A stretch of DNA of 64,000 nucleotides from Bacillus sp. SD088 (GCF_017355205.1 NZ_JADIJK010000010.1:62001-126000); one strand, 5' to 3'. Shown: positions 26,260 to 35,108, counted from the first letter of the stretch. Numbers and translations: made by a program. The notes: generated by a model not told the origin, from the sequence alone.

Positions 26260-27492
26260 ATGCCAAATTTTCAAGAAAACCTAGAGAAATACGCAGCATT
26301 AGCTGTCCAGGTAGGAGTGAATGTTCAAAAAGGACAAACACTTGTAATCAATGCAGCAATTGAGACGGCAGAATTTATTCGTCTTGTTGTTAAAAAGGCT
26401 TATGAAGCAGGTGCGAAAAACGTAATTGTAAACTGGAATGATGATACAATTTCCAGATTGAAATATGATTTAGCTCCTGACGAAGCTTTCCAAGAATATC
26501 CAATGTGGCGGGCTAAAGAGGTTGAAGAACTTGCAGAAAAAGGGGCCGCTTTTATGTCCGTTGTCTCCTCTAGCCCTGATCTTTTAAAAGGGGTCGATTC
26601 CTCAAGAATTGCCAATTTCCAAAAGGCTGCTGGGAAAGCAATGGAGAAGTACCGCCAATATATTCAATCAGATAAAGTCAGTTGGACTGTAATCGCCGCT
26701 CCTTCCAAAGATTGGGCAGCAAAAGTCTTCCCTGATGCTGCTTCAGATGAGCAGGTTAAACTGCTTTGGGAAGCGATTTTTAAAGCGACACGAGTAGATA
26801 CAGAAGATCCTGTTGTGGTATGGAAAAAGCATGATGAAACATTGCATGAAAAAGTCGACTATTTAAATCAGAAGCACTATAAAAAACTACATTATAAAGC
26901 ACCTGGAACAGACTTAACGATTGAATTGCCTGAAAGACATCTTTGGGCTGGTGCTGGCAGCTTGAATCAAAGCGGGCACGAATTTATGGCCAATATGCCG
27001 ACAGAAGAAGTCTTTACAGTCCCACAAAAAGAAGGTGTGAACGGTTATATTTCTAGTACAAAACCGCTAAGCTTTGCCGGAAATATTATTGATGAGTTTA
27101 CTGTCACTTTTGAAAATGGACGGATTGTCGAGACAAAAGCAAAAGAAGGCGCAGATATTTTAAAACAATTAGTCGAAACCGATGAATGTTCTCACTATCT
27201 TGGAGAAGTAGCCCTTGTCCCACACAGTTCTCCCATTTCTCAAGCGAACATCTTATTCTACAATACTCTATTTGATGAAAATGCCTCCAACCATTTAGCT
27301 ATTGGGAGTGCGTATGCCTTTTGTATCGAGGGTGGGAAAGAAATGTCCCAAGAAGAATTAGCTGAAAACGGCCTAAATTCCAGTATTACACATGTCGACT
27401 TTATGGTAGGCTCTGCTGAAATGGATATAGATGGCATTACAACAGATGGGAAAGTTGAACCTGTATTCCGCAATGGGGAATGGGCATTTTAA
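26260..27492 (+). CDS. ampS: Aminopeptidase, M29 family (AmpS-type)
   Basis: Metal-dependent cytoplasmic aminopeptidase of 410 residues. The N-terminal domain shows LAVQVGVNVQKGQTLVINA and the catalytic half has the metal-ligand blocks of M29 enzymes: NMPTEEVFTVPQKEGVNG, LGEVALVPHSSPISQ, LAIGSAYAFCIEGG and THVDFMVGSAEMDIDG (Glu, Glu, His, His and Asp ligands within them). AAAGGAG upstream of the ATG. In B. subtilis ampS also lies just before mreBH, supporting the name. Confidence 0.92.
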   Translation: MPNFQENLEKYAALAVQVGVNVQKGQTLVINAAIETAEFIRLVVKKAYEAGAKNVIVNWNDDTISRLKYDLAPDEAFQEYPMWRAKEVEELAEKGAAFMSVVSSSPDLLKGVDSSRIANFQKAAGKAMEKYRQYIQSDKVSWTVIAAPSKDWAAKVFPDAASDEQVKLLWEAIFKATRVDTEDPVVVWKKHDETLHEKVDYLNQKHYKKLHYKAPGTDLTIELPERHLWAGAGSLNQSGHEFMANMPTEEVFTVPQKEGVNGYISSTKPLSFAGNIIDEFTVTFENGRIVETKAKEGADILKQLVETDECSHYLGEVALVPHSSPISQANILFYNTLFDENASNHLAIGSAYAFCIEGGKEMSQEELAENGLNSSITHVDFMVGSAEMDIDGITTDGKVEPVFRNGEWAF

Positions 27493-27540
27493 TGATAACT
27501 GGCTTCTGAGAAGCTTTCAGAATGGGAGTTGTAAAAACAA

Positions 27541-28056
27541 ATGGAACAAGCTAAGAAAAAGCCGATGAAAGAAACATTGACCATTAAAACGAGCCATGTC
27601 TTCCCACCTGACGCCAATCATCTTGGAACTTTATTTGGCGGCAAATTAATGTCTTATATCGATGATGTCGCTTCTATCGCAGCAATTAAGTTAGCGAGAA
27701 GGCCTGTTGTGACGGCTTCAACGGATTCAGTTGACTTTATTAAACCGATTAAAATTGGTGATTCTGTGACCTTAGAAGCGATTGTCACATGGACGGGTTA
27801 TAGCTCAATGGAGGTATTTGTAAAGGTGATTGCGGAACAATTACTTACCGGGGAAAAATCGGTTGCCGCTCTGTCATTTCTAACCTTTGTCGCCTTAGGA
27901 GCAGATGGAAAACCTACCGCAACTCCCGAAGTTTATCCAGAAACAGACGAAGAAAAATGGCTTCATCAAACGGCAAGTCGTAGGGCAGCTCATCGGAAGT
28001 CCAGAAAGCAAGAGAGTAAAGATTTAGTCACCTTTTTCTCGAACAATTTCATATAA
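27541..28056 (+). CDS. Acyl-CoA thioesterase, hot-dog fold (YkhA-like)
   Basis: A 171-residue single hot-dog protein that hydrolyses acyl-CoA. Key blocks are HLGTLFGGKLMSYIDDVASI, with the Asp of the central helix, ARRPVVTASTDSVDFIKPI and VAALSFLTFVAL. A basic tail (SRRAAHRKSRKQESK) follows. GGGAGTTG nine bases before the ATG. It lies 48 bases after ampS in the same direction and probably shares its transcript, ending at the terminator at 28118. Confidence 0.88.
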   Translation: MEQAKKKPMKETLTIKTSHVFPPDANHLGTLFGGKLMSYIDDVASIAAIKLARRPVVTASTDSVDFIKPIKIGDSVTLEAIVTWTGYSSMEVFVKVIAEQLLTGEKSVAALSFLTFVALGADGKPTATPEVYPETDEEKWLHQTASRRAAHRKSRKQESKDLVTFFSNNFI

Positions 28057-28117
28057 AATAAAACTTCAACAAGTGGGAGTTTCTACCACTTCGTTAATAA
28101 GGGGCCCGACTAAAGAA

Positions 28118-28150
28118 GGAAGCTTTGTTATTAAAGAGCTTCCTTTTTTG
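28118..28150 (+). terminator. Terminator after the thioesterase gene
   Basis: GGAAGC (28119) pairs with GCTTCC (28137), extended by flanking A-T pairs, and is followed by TTTTTTG. A second weaker dyad, AAGTGGGAGTTTCTACCACTT, precedes it at 28070. The rest of the gap before mreBH shows no ORF. Confidence 0.7.
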
Positions 28151-28374
28151 TAACATTTTTACAGACGCGTTAAATTTTCTTAACAAGGAAACCAGCATTT
28201 CTCTTCTTTTGCTTGAATTCTCTAGGTTTCTTTCTTCTTCCTTTGTAACATAACAAATTCTTCCAATTTCTCCCACCTGTTTTTCGGGAAATTATTCTTT
28301 ATACTATATTTGGTGAACCTTTATAAACAACTGAAAAAGCATATACAAATTTAATGGATAAAGGATGAATGAGT

Positions 28375-29382
28375 ATGTTTGGGAATGCAGAAATTGGAAT
28401 TGATCTTGGGACAGCGAATGTCCTTGTTTATACAAAAGATAAAGGGATTGTTTTAAATGAACCTTCTGTTGTAGCCATCAATACACAAACCAAACAAGTA
28501 TTAGCGGTTGGAACAGAAGCAAAAAGTATGATTGGAAAAACGCCAGGAAATATTGTAGCTGTCAGACCATTACAAGATGGAGTGATTGCTGATTTTGATA
28601 TTACAAGTCAATTGTTAAAAGCCATTATTAAAAAGGCTGGAAGATCACTTGGTTTTTCATTAAGAAAACCGGATGTCGTTGTTTGTACTCCGTCAGGAGC
28701 CACCTCTGTTGAACGGAGAGCGATTCAAGATGCAGTTCGATCTTGTGGTGCCAAAAATGTCCATTTAATTGAAGAACCAGTAGCAGCAGCGATTGGTGCA
28801 GGTCTTCCCGTAGAGGAGCCGATTGCGAATGTCATTGTTGATATAGGTGGTGGCACAACCGAAGTAGCGATTATTTCTTACGGGGGTGTTGTGACTTGCC
28901 ATACGATTCGCGTTGGTGGAGATCTATTTGATGAGAGTATCATCCAGCATATTCGGAAAAAGTACAATTTATTAATCGGTGAATTTTCAGCAGAAACAAT
29001 CAAAATGGAAATTGGCTATGCGTTGGTTGAACATGAGGAAAAAAACATGGATATCCGCGGAAGAGATTTAGTCACTGGCCTTCCAAAAACAGTCAATCTT
29101 AGTTCCTACGAAATTCAAGCAGCTTTAAAAGAATCGTTGTTAAATATTTTAGAGGCGATACGTGCAACATTAGAAGAATCTCCCGCGGAATTAAGTGGGG
29201 ATATTGTCGAAAGAGGAATTATTTTAACTGGTGGAGGAGCCTTATTAAATGGGATTCAAGAGTGGCTTGGGAAAGAAATTATCGTCCCTGTCCATCTTGC
29301 TCCACATCCATTGGAGTCTGTGGCCATTGGTACCGGACAGGCCCTAAAATTCATCCATAAATTAACACCTGCTCGAAAATAA
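28375..29382 (+). CDS. mreBH: Actin-like cell shape protein MreBH
   Basis: MreB-family actin homologue that organises lateral cell-wall synthesis beneath the membrane. Actin-fold motifs: [13 protein letters not shown] (phosphate 1), [13 protein letters not shown] (phosphate 2), [12 protein letters not shown] (adenosine) and the connect motifs. The amphipathic start [10 protein letters not shown] resembles MreBH; the single gene beside ampS instead of the mreCD operon also favours MreBH over MreB or Mbl. AAGGA nine bases before the ATG at 28375 makes this start better than the ATG two codons earlier. Confidence 0.9.
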   Translation: MFGNAEIGIDLGTANVLVYTKDKGIVLNEPSVVAINTQTKQVLAVGTEAKSMIGKTPGNIVAVRPLQDGVIADFDITSQLLKAIIKKAGRSLGFSLRKPDVVVCTPSGATSVERRAIQDAVRSCGAKNVHLIEEPVAAAIGAGLPVEEPIANVIVDIGGGTTEVAIISYGGVVTCHTIRVGGDLFDESIIQHIRKKYNLLIGEFSAETIKMEIGYALVEHEEKNMDIRGRDLVTGLPKTVNLSSYEIQAALKESLLNILEAIRATLEESPAELSGDIVERGIILTGGGALLNGIQEWLGKEIIVPVHLAPHPLESVAIGTGQALKFIHKLTPARK

Positions 29383-29439
29383 TAGACCTAGATTACTATA
29401 CTAGCATAAGAGTGAAATTCCCAATTCTGATCTAGTCAA

Positions 29440-29476
29440 AAAAACTCTTGGGAGGACATCCTCCCAAGAGTTTTAT
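29440..29476. terminator. Bidirectional terminator between mreBH and floT
   Basis: AAACTCTTGGGAGGA pairs with TCCTCCCAAGAGTTT (15 bp) around a four-base loop, with an A-run before it and T-run after it. It touches the floT stop codon and serves both convergent genes. Confidence 0.88.
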
Positions 29477-31038
29477 TTTTCTTCTTCGTTATTGACATCT
29501 TGATTTTCATCACTTTGATTGCTTTCACGCATTTCTTGGGTTAGTCCATCGATACTCTCACGAACATTCCCTTTACCAGACAGGTTTGTTAATAGTTCTT
29601 TTACATCAATCCCTGCGGATGCTTTTAAGGATTCTTGCATCGTTGACATAAGATTTGTCGCATAGCCTGTCACCTTATTGGCACCGCTGTTTTCGCCATT
29701 GGAACCAGTATCCACAACAGTGATCTTATCAATATTGCTAAGTGGTGCCGATACTTCTTTAGCATATTCAGGAAGCATCTTTAAGACCATATCGAGAATG
29801 GCTGCCTGACCAAATTGATCGAAAGCTTCAGCCACTTTGCGTTTAGCTTCCGCTTCAGCAACCCCTTTAAGGCGAATAACCTCTGCTTCAGATTCCCCTT
29901 GAGCTCTTTGAGCATCTGCTTTCGCTTGACCATCTAAGCGCACACGTTCAGCATCTGCCTTGGCAGTCGCTTCAACACGATATTGATGGGCATCCGCTTC
30001 GGTCATTTGCTTCAATTTTTCAGCATTAGCAGCCTGTTCAACCGCATAGCGATCCGCATCAGCTTTCTTTTTAACCTCGGAATCGTATTGACGCTCACGA
30101 CGTAGAATTTCTTTTTCTTCCAATTCAATTTGCTTTTGACGTTCAATAATTTTAATCTGCATTTCTTGTTCGGTTACTTCTTGTTTGGAACGAGCCGTTT
30201 CAAGATCATATGCTTGGTCCGCACTTGCTCGTGCTTTATCTTGATCACGACGATATTCCGCCATTTTCATCTGATTTACTTTCTCAGCTTCGGCGATTTC
30301 AGTTGCCCGCTCTAACTCTGAACGTTTTGCATCTTTTGTTGCTTCCGCACGTTTAATTCGTGTTTCTTTATCGGCTTCCGCTGTTGCGATATCTGCATCA
30401 CGTTTCACTTGCGCAATCCGCGGTTTCCCTAAAGATTCGAGATAGCCATTTTTATCACGAACTTCTTTAATAGTAAACGATACGATCACAAGTCCCATTT
30501 TCGCTAGATCTTGAGAAGCTACTCGTTGTACTTCTTGAGAAAACTTATCACGATTTTTGTAAATTTCTTCAACTGTCATGGAGCCAAGAATAGAGCGCAG
30601 ATGCCCTTCCAATACTTCTTTGGCTTCATTTTCTCGATCTTCTTTTGATTTGCCAAGAAATTGTTCTGCTGCTGTCGCAATCTCACCAATCGATCCACCA
30701 ATTTTAATAATTGCTGTTCCATCGGCCATAACCGGAACACCTTGTTCAGTGTATACTTCGGGGGTCGTTACCTCTAGCTTACTAGATAGTAAACTTAATG
30801 GTTCTGCTTGTTGGAACACAGGTAATACGAATGTACCCCCACCACGGATAATTTTTATTTTATTTCCTGATTCATCTGTGTGTACATTTTTTCCACCTAA
30901 ATAACTTCCAGTCACGATTAGCGCTTCATCTGGTCCTGCAGTACGATATTTTGTAATAAAGATTCCAAGCAGGGCAATTAAAATAAATACCACAATTGCT
31001 ATAACAACCCAAATTCCTATATTTAGATCTGCTGGCAT
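29473..31038 (-). CDS. floT: Flotillin FloT (YuaG)
   Basis: Scaffold of functional membrane microdomains, 521 residues. An N-terminal membrane anchor (IWVVIAIVVFILIALLGIF) leads into the SPFH/PHB domain (residues ~30-210; FVLPVFQQAEPLSLLSSKLEV, LEGHLRSILGSMTVEEIYKN). A long Ala/Glu/Lys coiled coil follows (residues ~215-400; EA/AE repeats such as RIKRAEATKDAKRSE), then a Gly/Asn-rich tail. The tail's acidic end (SNQSDENQDVNNEEEK) is typical. It follows the NfeD gene by 14 bases and shares its sigma-W promoter. Confidence 0.94.
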   Translation of the reverse strand: MPADLNIGIWVVIAIVVFILIALLGIFITKYRTAGPDEALIVTGSYLGGKNVHTDESGNKIKIIRGGGTFVLPVFQQAEPLSLLSSKLEVTTPEVYTEQGVPVMADGTAIIKIGGSIGEIATAAEQFLGKSKEDRENEAKEVLEGHLRSILGSMTVEEIYKNRDKFSQEVQRVASQDLAKMGLVIVSFTIKEVRDKNGYLESLGKPRIAQVKRDADIATAEADKETRIKRAEATKDAKRSELERATEIAEAEKVNQMKMAEYRRDQDKARASADQAYDLETARSKQEVTEQEMQIKIIERQKQIELEEKEILRRERQYDSEVKKKADADRYAVEQAANAEKLKQMTEADAHQYRVEATAKADAERVRLDGQAKADAQRAQGESEAEVIRLKGVAEAEAKRKVAEAFDQFGQAAILDMVLKMLPEYAKEVSAPLSNIDKITVVDTGSNGENSGANKVTGYATNLMSTMQESLKASAGIDVKELLTNLSGKGNVRESIDGLTQEMRESNQSDENQDVNNEEEK

Positions 31039-31052
31039 GCATTTTCCTCCTT

Positions 31053-31583
31053 TTATTTAAAGCTTGGTTGATAAGGGACTACATATAATACACCATTTTT
31101 CACTTCAATTACTAACACTTCCGCTCCTTCTGCTATGTTGGTACTTTCATAGCTTGCTGCAGGCTTAGAGATCATCCCACTATAGCTTTCAATCACTACT
31201 TCTCCAAAGCCTTCAGTCGGAATCGAGACGATGATTTTTCCAACTCGGCCTTCCAGAGACTTTTCCGTGTAGCTTAATGATTGTTCGGCTGATTTCATAG
31301 GGACTAACACAAACACATTGAGAAGTACATCCAGTAACAGCGATATAAAAGCAGAAATCACGATAATAATATAAGAATTTAATGAGGTCGTTTTTTCAAG
31401 AATAAACCCTCCTGCTGAAAAAAAGGTAATAAACGCTAAGATCAGAACAGGATTTAAAAAGGGAATGACCTCATCGGCTCCATCAAAGATATCGCCAAAA
31501 AACAAATATAAGAGCGTTAAGACTCCAGAAGCAACAAGCAAAATAAGATAAATCGTTTCAATCGGATAACCAAATACTGTCAT
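31053..31583 (-). CDS. NfeD-like membrane protein YuaF
   Basis: Partner of FloT, about 176 residues. Three to four hydrophobic helices (residues ~5-95) precede a small soluble OB-fold domain (LEGRVGKIIVSIPTEGFGEV, GAEVLVIEVKNGVLYVV) characteristic of NfeD proteins, which cluster with SPFH genes across bacteria. GAGTG lies before the ATG at 31583; ATG codons two and six residues upstream are alternatives. First gene of the yuaF-floT operon. Confidence 0.85.
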   Translation of the reverse strand: MTVFGYPIETIYLILLVASGVLTLLYLFFGDIFDGADEVIPFLNPVLILAFITFFSAGGFILEKTTSLNSYIIIVISAFISLLLDVLLNVFVLVPMKSAEQSLSYTEKSLEGRVGKIIVSIPTEGFGEVVIESYSGMISKPAASYESTNIAEGAEVLVIEVKNGVLYVVPYQPSFK

Positions 31584-31661
31584 CGTCATCACTCTTTTCA
31601 TATTGCTTTTAGATGTTAACTTACGAATACACCACCTATCTATCTATTGTGTACTAAGTTA

Positions 31662-31688
31662 TACGAGTGAGTAAATAAATTGGTTTCA
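31662..31688 (-). promoter_or_regulatory. Sigma-W-type promoter of yuaF-floT
   Basis: On the minus strand TGAAAC (31683-31688) and CGTA (31662-31665) are separated by 17 bases, matching the sigma-W consensus TGAAAC-N16/17-CGTA. The position, about 80 bases upstream of the yuaF start, agrees with the known sigma-W control of yuaF-floT in B. subtilis. Confidence 0.8.
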
Positions 31689-31807
31689 AAATTTAATCTT
31701 TTTTTCAAAAAAATTTTCCTTTTCTAGAGCTCCCCCTCTGATGAGATGAAGAAATAAACGTTTTATGTATAGATAAGAGACATGGAGCTACATAGATTCG
31801 TTATCAT

Positions 31808-31940
31808 GAGACAGGGACAAAAGTGTTTTCACCAAAGAAAAAACAAACTAGTATGGTATATATACTCGCTCCGGAAATATACTTCGCCAAGGCAATATTG
31901 TTCGGCTTTGATGCTTAACATTTAGTTATGTCCCGGTCTC
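31808..31940. repeat. Intergenic repeat family A, copy
   Basis: Begins GAGACAGGGACAAAAGTG, continues TTTTCACCAAAGAAAAAAC and CTCGCTCCGGAAATATACTTC, and ends AACATTTAGTTATGTCCC then GGTCTC. The ends are complementary (GAGACAGGGACA with TGTCCCGGTCTC). It fills the gap between yuaF and the transporter gene and may terminate both, as the termini could form a stem. Confidence 0.75.
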
Positions 31941-31953
31941 CGGTCTTTTTGTG

Positions 31954-32601
31954 TTACTCTTGAATAAGATGGGGTTCAGTTTTATGTTGGCTTCTTCGTT
32001 CAATCCCTCTACACACCTTAACACCTAAATATACAAACGGTGTATCAAGGATCGCGACTAAAAACTTAAAGACATATTGGGTCGCGATTAGGCCAAGCAG
32101 AGCTAGAAACGGCATGGTACCAAAAAAGGCAATCGTTACGAAAATGATCGTATCCACTAGTTGCCCCACCATTGTGGAAACGTTATTGCGGATCCATAAC
32201 TTCCCATTGCCATGCCGTTGCTTTAAACGATGGAAAATTGTAACATCCAAATTTTGACTGACTAAAAAGGATAGCAAACTCGCAATGGTCACACGAAAAC
32301 TTGCGGAGAAAATCGTCGCAAACTCGGGTTGATGCTCATAATAGGGAGCCGCCGGTAATTTTATTGTAATATAGATAAAAACCACAGCGGCAATTTGTGT
32401 AAAGAGTCCAGCCATAACCGTTTTTCGTGCCGCTTCCTTTCCGTAAACTTCTGTAATCGTGTCTGTGATTGGATAGGTAAAAACATAAATAATCACAGCA
32501 GCAGGCAGAACAGCCCAACTACCGAGACTAAATAATTTCACCGCCAAAATATTGGATAAGATCAATAATCCAACATAGGCGCCATTCAAATATAAAAGCA
32601 T
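31954..32601 (-). CDS. Queuosine precursor transporter (YhhQ/VUT family, DUF165)
   Basis: A 215-residue membrane protein of the ECF-independent YhhQ family that imports queuosine precursors. About six helices; family blocks are LLILSNILAVKLFSLG, VYPITDTITEVYGKEAARK-like FTYPITDTITEVYGKEAA, SQNLDVTIFHRLKQRHG and RNNVSTMVGQLVDTIIF. ATG at 32601 follows a G-run and lies 10 bases past the queF stop, so it is the second gene of the preQ1-controlled unit. Confidence 0.88.
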   Translation of the reverse strand: MLLYLNGAYVGLLILSNILAVKLFSLGSWAVLPAAVIIYVFTYPITDTITEVYGKEAARKTVMAGLFTQIAAVVFIYITIKLPAAPYYEHQPEFATIFSASFRVTIASLLSFLVSQNLDVTIFHRLKQRHGNGKLWIRNNVSTMVGQLVDTIIFVTIAFFGTMPFLALLGLIATQYVFKFLVAILDTPFVYLGVKVCRGIERRSQHKTEPHLIQE

Positions 32602-32611
32602 CGTGCCCCCC

Positions 32612-33109
32612 CTAACGATTATCCACTTTTTCAGGGTACATATCATGATTCATTAGACGGTGCTCGGCCATTTGTTCATATTTTGTCCCTGGTTTACCAA
32701 AGTTACAATATGGATCAATGGATAATCCACCACGTGGAGTAAATTTCCCCCATACTTCCACATAGCGTGGTGCTAATACTTTGATTAAATCATCCATAAT
32801 CGTATTAACACAATCCTCGTGAAAATCACCATGATTACGAAAACTAAATAAATAGAGTTTCAGCGATTTACTTTCGACAATTTTCTTATCAGGAATGTAA
32901 CTAATATAAATCGTTGCAAAGTCGGGTTGTCCTGTTTTCGGGCATAGTGATGTAAATTCTGGACAGTTAAACTTGACAAAATAATCTCTTCCTGAATGTA
33001 AATTATCGATCGGTTCTAATACTTCTGGTGAGTATTGGTCTAGATACTTTGTTTTTTGATTCCCTAATAACGATAAATCCTGTAATGTTTCTTCATCTCT
33101 TCCTGCCAT
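32612..33109 (-). CDS. queF: NADPH-dependent 7-cyano-7-deazaguanine reductase QueF
   Basis: Reduces preQ0 to preQ1 in queuosine biosynthesis. The 165 residues match short-type QueF: catalytic Cys in [17 protein letters not shown] (second Cys), the QueF motif [21 protein letters not shown], and PYCNFG. Start is the ATG at 33109 with AAAAGGAGG upstream; the open frame continues 45 codons further but overlaps the riboswitch and its terminator, so it cannot be the true start. Confidence 0.94.
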   Translation of the reverse strand: MAGRDEETLQDLSLLGNQKTKYLDQYSPEVLEPIDNLHSGRDYFVKFNCPEFTSLCPKTGQPDFATIYISYIPDKKIVESKSLKLYLFSFRNHGDFHEDCVNTIMDDLIKVLAPRYVEVWGKFTPRGGLSIDPYCNFGKPGTKYEQMAEHRLMNHDMYPEKVDNR

Positions 33110-33197
33110 AAAAAATAGCCTCCTTTTTATGAAAAATGCAAGCCGCCGTATGGATAAACAGTCGTGGCGTGACGTCCTGACCTCCATCACATAGCTC

Positions 33198-33228
33198 AAA
33201 AAGCCATATCGCGACGGATATGGCTTGA
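33198..33228 (-). terminator. Riboswitch-controlled terminator upstream of queF
   Basis: Minus-strand AAGCCATATC pairs with GATATGGCTT (10 bp) with a short loop and is followed by TTTTGAG. It lies just after the preQ1 aptamer and before the queF ribosome site, suiting ligand-dependent attenuation. Confidence 0.75.
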
Positions 33229-33241
33229 ATTTCGATTCATC

Positions 33242-33281
33242 CATAGTTTTTTATAGAGGGTTAATCGCTATGAACCTCTCC
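33242..33281 (-). promoter_or_regulatory. PreQ1-I riboswitch
   Basis: Minus strand AGAGGTTCATAGC ... ACCCTCTATAAAAAACTATG carries every element of the class I preQ1 aptamer: P1 AGAGG with CCTCT, the loop C, the A-rich tail, and the pseudoknot ATAG/CATAG with CTAT(G). PreQ1 binding should favour the following terminator and turn off queF and the transporter. Confidence 0.92.
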
Positions 33282-33443
33282 CCGTCAGGGCTATTTAATT
33301 CCTTCCCTATCTTACCGCCTTCTCTTGCTTTTCGTCAATACCAATTTTCCAGAATAAAGCGGCTAAAAATTTTTTTCAAAATCGTTTATACTTTTTTTTT
33401 CAAATAAACTTCTATAAAATAGTGATAGAAAGGGTGAAGAAAA

Positions 33444-34013
33444 TTGACATTATTATCAGAGATACTCGAATACAATCAACAATTTACAGAGGAAAAACTA
33501 TATGAAAACTTTTCTACTACAAAGTTTCCAGATAAGAAAATGGTAATCTTTACTTGTATGGATACGCGACTTATTGAATTGCTTCATAAAGCAATGAATA
33601 TGAAAAATGGTGATGCAAAAGTCGTCAAAAATGCTGGAGCGATTTTGACACATCCTTTTGGAAGTATTATGAGAAGTCTACTCGTTGCTGTCTATGAATT
33701 ACAGGCGGAAGAAGTTTGTGTCATCGGCCACCACGATTGTGGCATGAGTGCCCTAGATTCCAAGAAAATGATTCATGATATGAAAGAACGTGGAATTACT
33801 CAAGAAACACTTGATATTGTTACACATTCGGGGATTGATTTAAATCAGTGGCTACAAGGGTTTGACAGTGTCGAAGAAAGTGTCACCCATAGTGTAGATA
33901 TGATCCGTAATCATCCTCTTATGGTCAAAGATGTTCCCATTCATGGACTTGTGATTGACCCAGAAACTGGAAAATTGGATGTCGTTGTGGATGGGTATAA
34001 ACATACAAAATAA
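33444..34013 (+). CDS. Beta-class carbonic anhydrase
   Basis: Zinc enzyme interconverting CO2 and bicarbonate, 189 residues. The active-site ligands are Cys38 with the Asp40-Arg42 dyad (IFTCMDTRL) and His96/Cys99 (VIGHHDCGMSA). Length and the block KVVKNAGAILTHPFGS fit the YtiB/YbcF-like type II beta enzymes. TTG start with GAAAGGGTGA upstream. Stands alone; a family A repeat follows its stop. Confidence 0.92.
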   Translation: MTLLSEILEYNQQFTEEKLYENFSTTKFPDKKMVIFTCMDTRLIELLHKAMNMKNGDAKVVKNAGAILTHPFGSIMRSLLVAVYELQAEEVCVIGHHDCGMSALDSKKMIHDMKERGITQETLDIVTHSGIDLNQWLQGFDSVEESVTHSVDMIRNHPLMVKDVPIHGLVIDPETGKLDVVVDGYKHTK

Positions 34014-34027
34014 CAAAAAGAGAAGAC

Positions 34028-34297
34028 AAGGCTGAGACAAAAGTGTTTTCACTCAAGAACAAACACTACTAGGTGCATATACCCCGCTCCGGAAATATAC
34101 TTCGCTTTCCGCGGGCGGCTGGTGAGCTCCCCGTGCTGTCGTACTATGGGATCTCACCAATCTCTTTACGACGAACACGATGTTTCTAGTGTCGGCGCTG
34201 GCACCAGGACGTGACCGCCATTAGCCGACCTCCCGTTGGAGTCTAGGCAACCATTGTTCGGTATTGAATGTTAGCATTTAAGTTATGTCCTAGCCTT
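34028..34297. repeat. Family A repeat interrupted by a family D element
   Basis: Outer part: AGGCTGAGACAAAAGTG, TTTTCACTCAAGAAC and CCGCTCCGGAAATATACTTC on the left, AGCATTTAAGTTATGTCC then TAGCCTT on the right. Inside, about 140 bases (34108-34250) form another palindromic unit: TTCCGCGGGCGGCTGGTGAGC facing GGGATCTCACC and CTCCCGTTGGAGTC. The inner unit also holds CTAGTGTCGGCG...TTAGCCGAC, shared with the element at 6686-6890. Confidence 0.7.
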
Positions 34298-34341
34298 GCC
34301 TTCAGATTATGATAAATCAGGCTCTAGAAAAGCGATTATAT

Positions 34342-34494
34342 TCACGGACAATCCTGCTCTTTCTTGCTTTTATCTTCTTTCTTTTTCTTAGATTTATCGG
34401 TGATTTCAGGTATTTCATAGTATTTTGCAGCATTGATATCACCGAATTCCGAGCCAAATTCCTCATTTGTTTTCCGATCTTTTTTCTTACTCAT
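34342..34494 (-). CDS. Small basic/acidic hydrophilic protein, possible spore protein
   Basis: A 50-residue ORF starting MSKKKDRKTNEEFGSEFG and ending in Lys-rich KSKKKKEDKSKKEQDCP. Its ATG overlaps the stop of the preceding 55-codon ORF (AATGAGTAA), so the two look translationally coupled. The EFGSEFG block loosely resembles gamma-type SASP repeats. Family not recognised; composition and coupling are the only support. Confidence 0.45.
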   Translation of the reverse strand: MSKKKDRKTNEEFGSEFGDINAAKYYEIPEITDKSKKKKEDKSKKEQDCP

Positions 34495-34654
34495 TTGCCC
34501 TTCCCTTCTTTCCATACTTCGAATTACGATTTGCTCCTTTACTCAGATCTTCTTCAGTCGCAAATTCAGCAGTAAAATCGGACTCTTCGATATTTTCAGT
34601 AGGTGTTTTCGCATATTTTTCTACAGCATTTCTTGTTGCTTTTCTTTTCACCAT
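34487..34654 (-). CDS. Small hydrophilic protein, possible SASP-like
   Basis: A 55-residue ORF with an excellent ribosome site (AGGAGGATG six bases before ATG), starting MVKRKATRNAVEKYAK and containing DFTAEFATEEDL. AEFATE approaches the (T/S)E(F/I)A(S/Q)E site cut by the germination protease in small acid-soluble spore proteins. I infer a spore-associated protein, but the resemblance is short and no family is certain. The 50-codon ORF overlaps its end. Confidence 0.55.
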   Translation of the reverse strand: MVKRKATRNAVEKYAKTPTENIEESDFTAEFATEEDLSKGANRNSKYGKKGRANE

Positions 34655-34817
34655 TGAGCATCCTCCTAAATATGTGTGCCTCTCGTCCCTTATTCTTCCC
34701 TATCGTCCATTTCCTTAACAGCACCACTATTTTCCAACTATTCATTGAAAAAAAGCTGAAGAAAATTCAATCTTTGGGAAACAATAAACATCATTATATA
34801 AAGTTGAAGGTGATAGT

Positions 34818-35108
34818 ATGGAGTTTCCAGTCATACATACAAATTTTTGGGATGGTGTTATTGCTGTACCGTTAATCGTACTGATTACACAATGCTTTAA
34901 ATTTTTTCCAATTCCTCGTCAATATTTTCCAACCATTGCATCACTGCTTGGGTTTTCTATTTCCATTTTTTATAGTCATAGACATAACCTTTGGGCGGGA
35001 TTTTTTATGGGTGGCTTTTATAGTGCAGCAGCTGTAGGTACGTACTCCTCTCTCAAAACATCATGGATAGCATTTAAAAATAGAAAAAACAAAAAGGCCC
35101 AAAGCTAA
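34818..35108 (+). CDS. Small membrane protein of unknown function
   Basis: A 96-residue protein with three hydrophobic segments (DGVIAVPLIVLITQCFKFF, FPTIASLLGFSISIFYS, LWAGFFMGGFYSAAAVGTYS) and a basic tail (KNRKNKKAQS). The pattern recalls holin-like proteins, but I do not recognise the family. GAAGGTGATAGT precedes the ATG and a clear terminator follows the stop. Confidence 0.6.
   Translation: MEFPVIHTNFWDGVIAVPLIVLITQCFKFFPIPRQYFPTIASLLGFSISIFYSHRHNLWAGFFMGGFYSAAAVGTYSSLKTSWIAFKNRKNKKAQS

Noticed and set aside
33110-33244. N-terminal extension of QueF
   Set aside because: The extra codons coincide with the riboswitch terminator and part of the aptamer, and the downstream ATG has an AAAAGGAGG site.
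34309-34875. Four overlapping plus-strand frames of 74-90 codons
   Set aside because: They are opposite the two small minus-strand ORFs with good ribosome sites, have Phe/Leu/Ser-rich translations typical of antisense frames and no ribosome sites.
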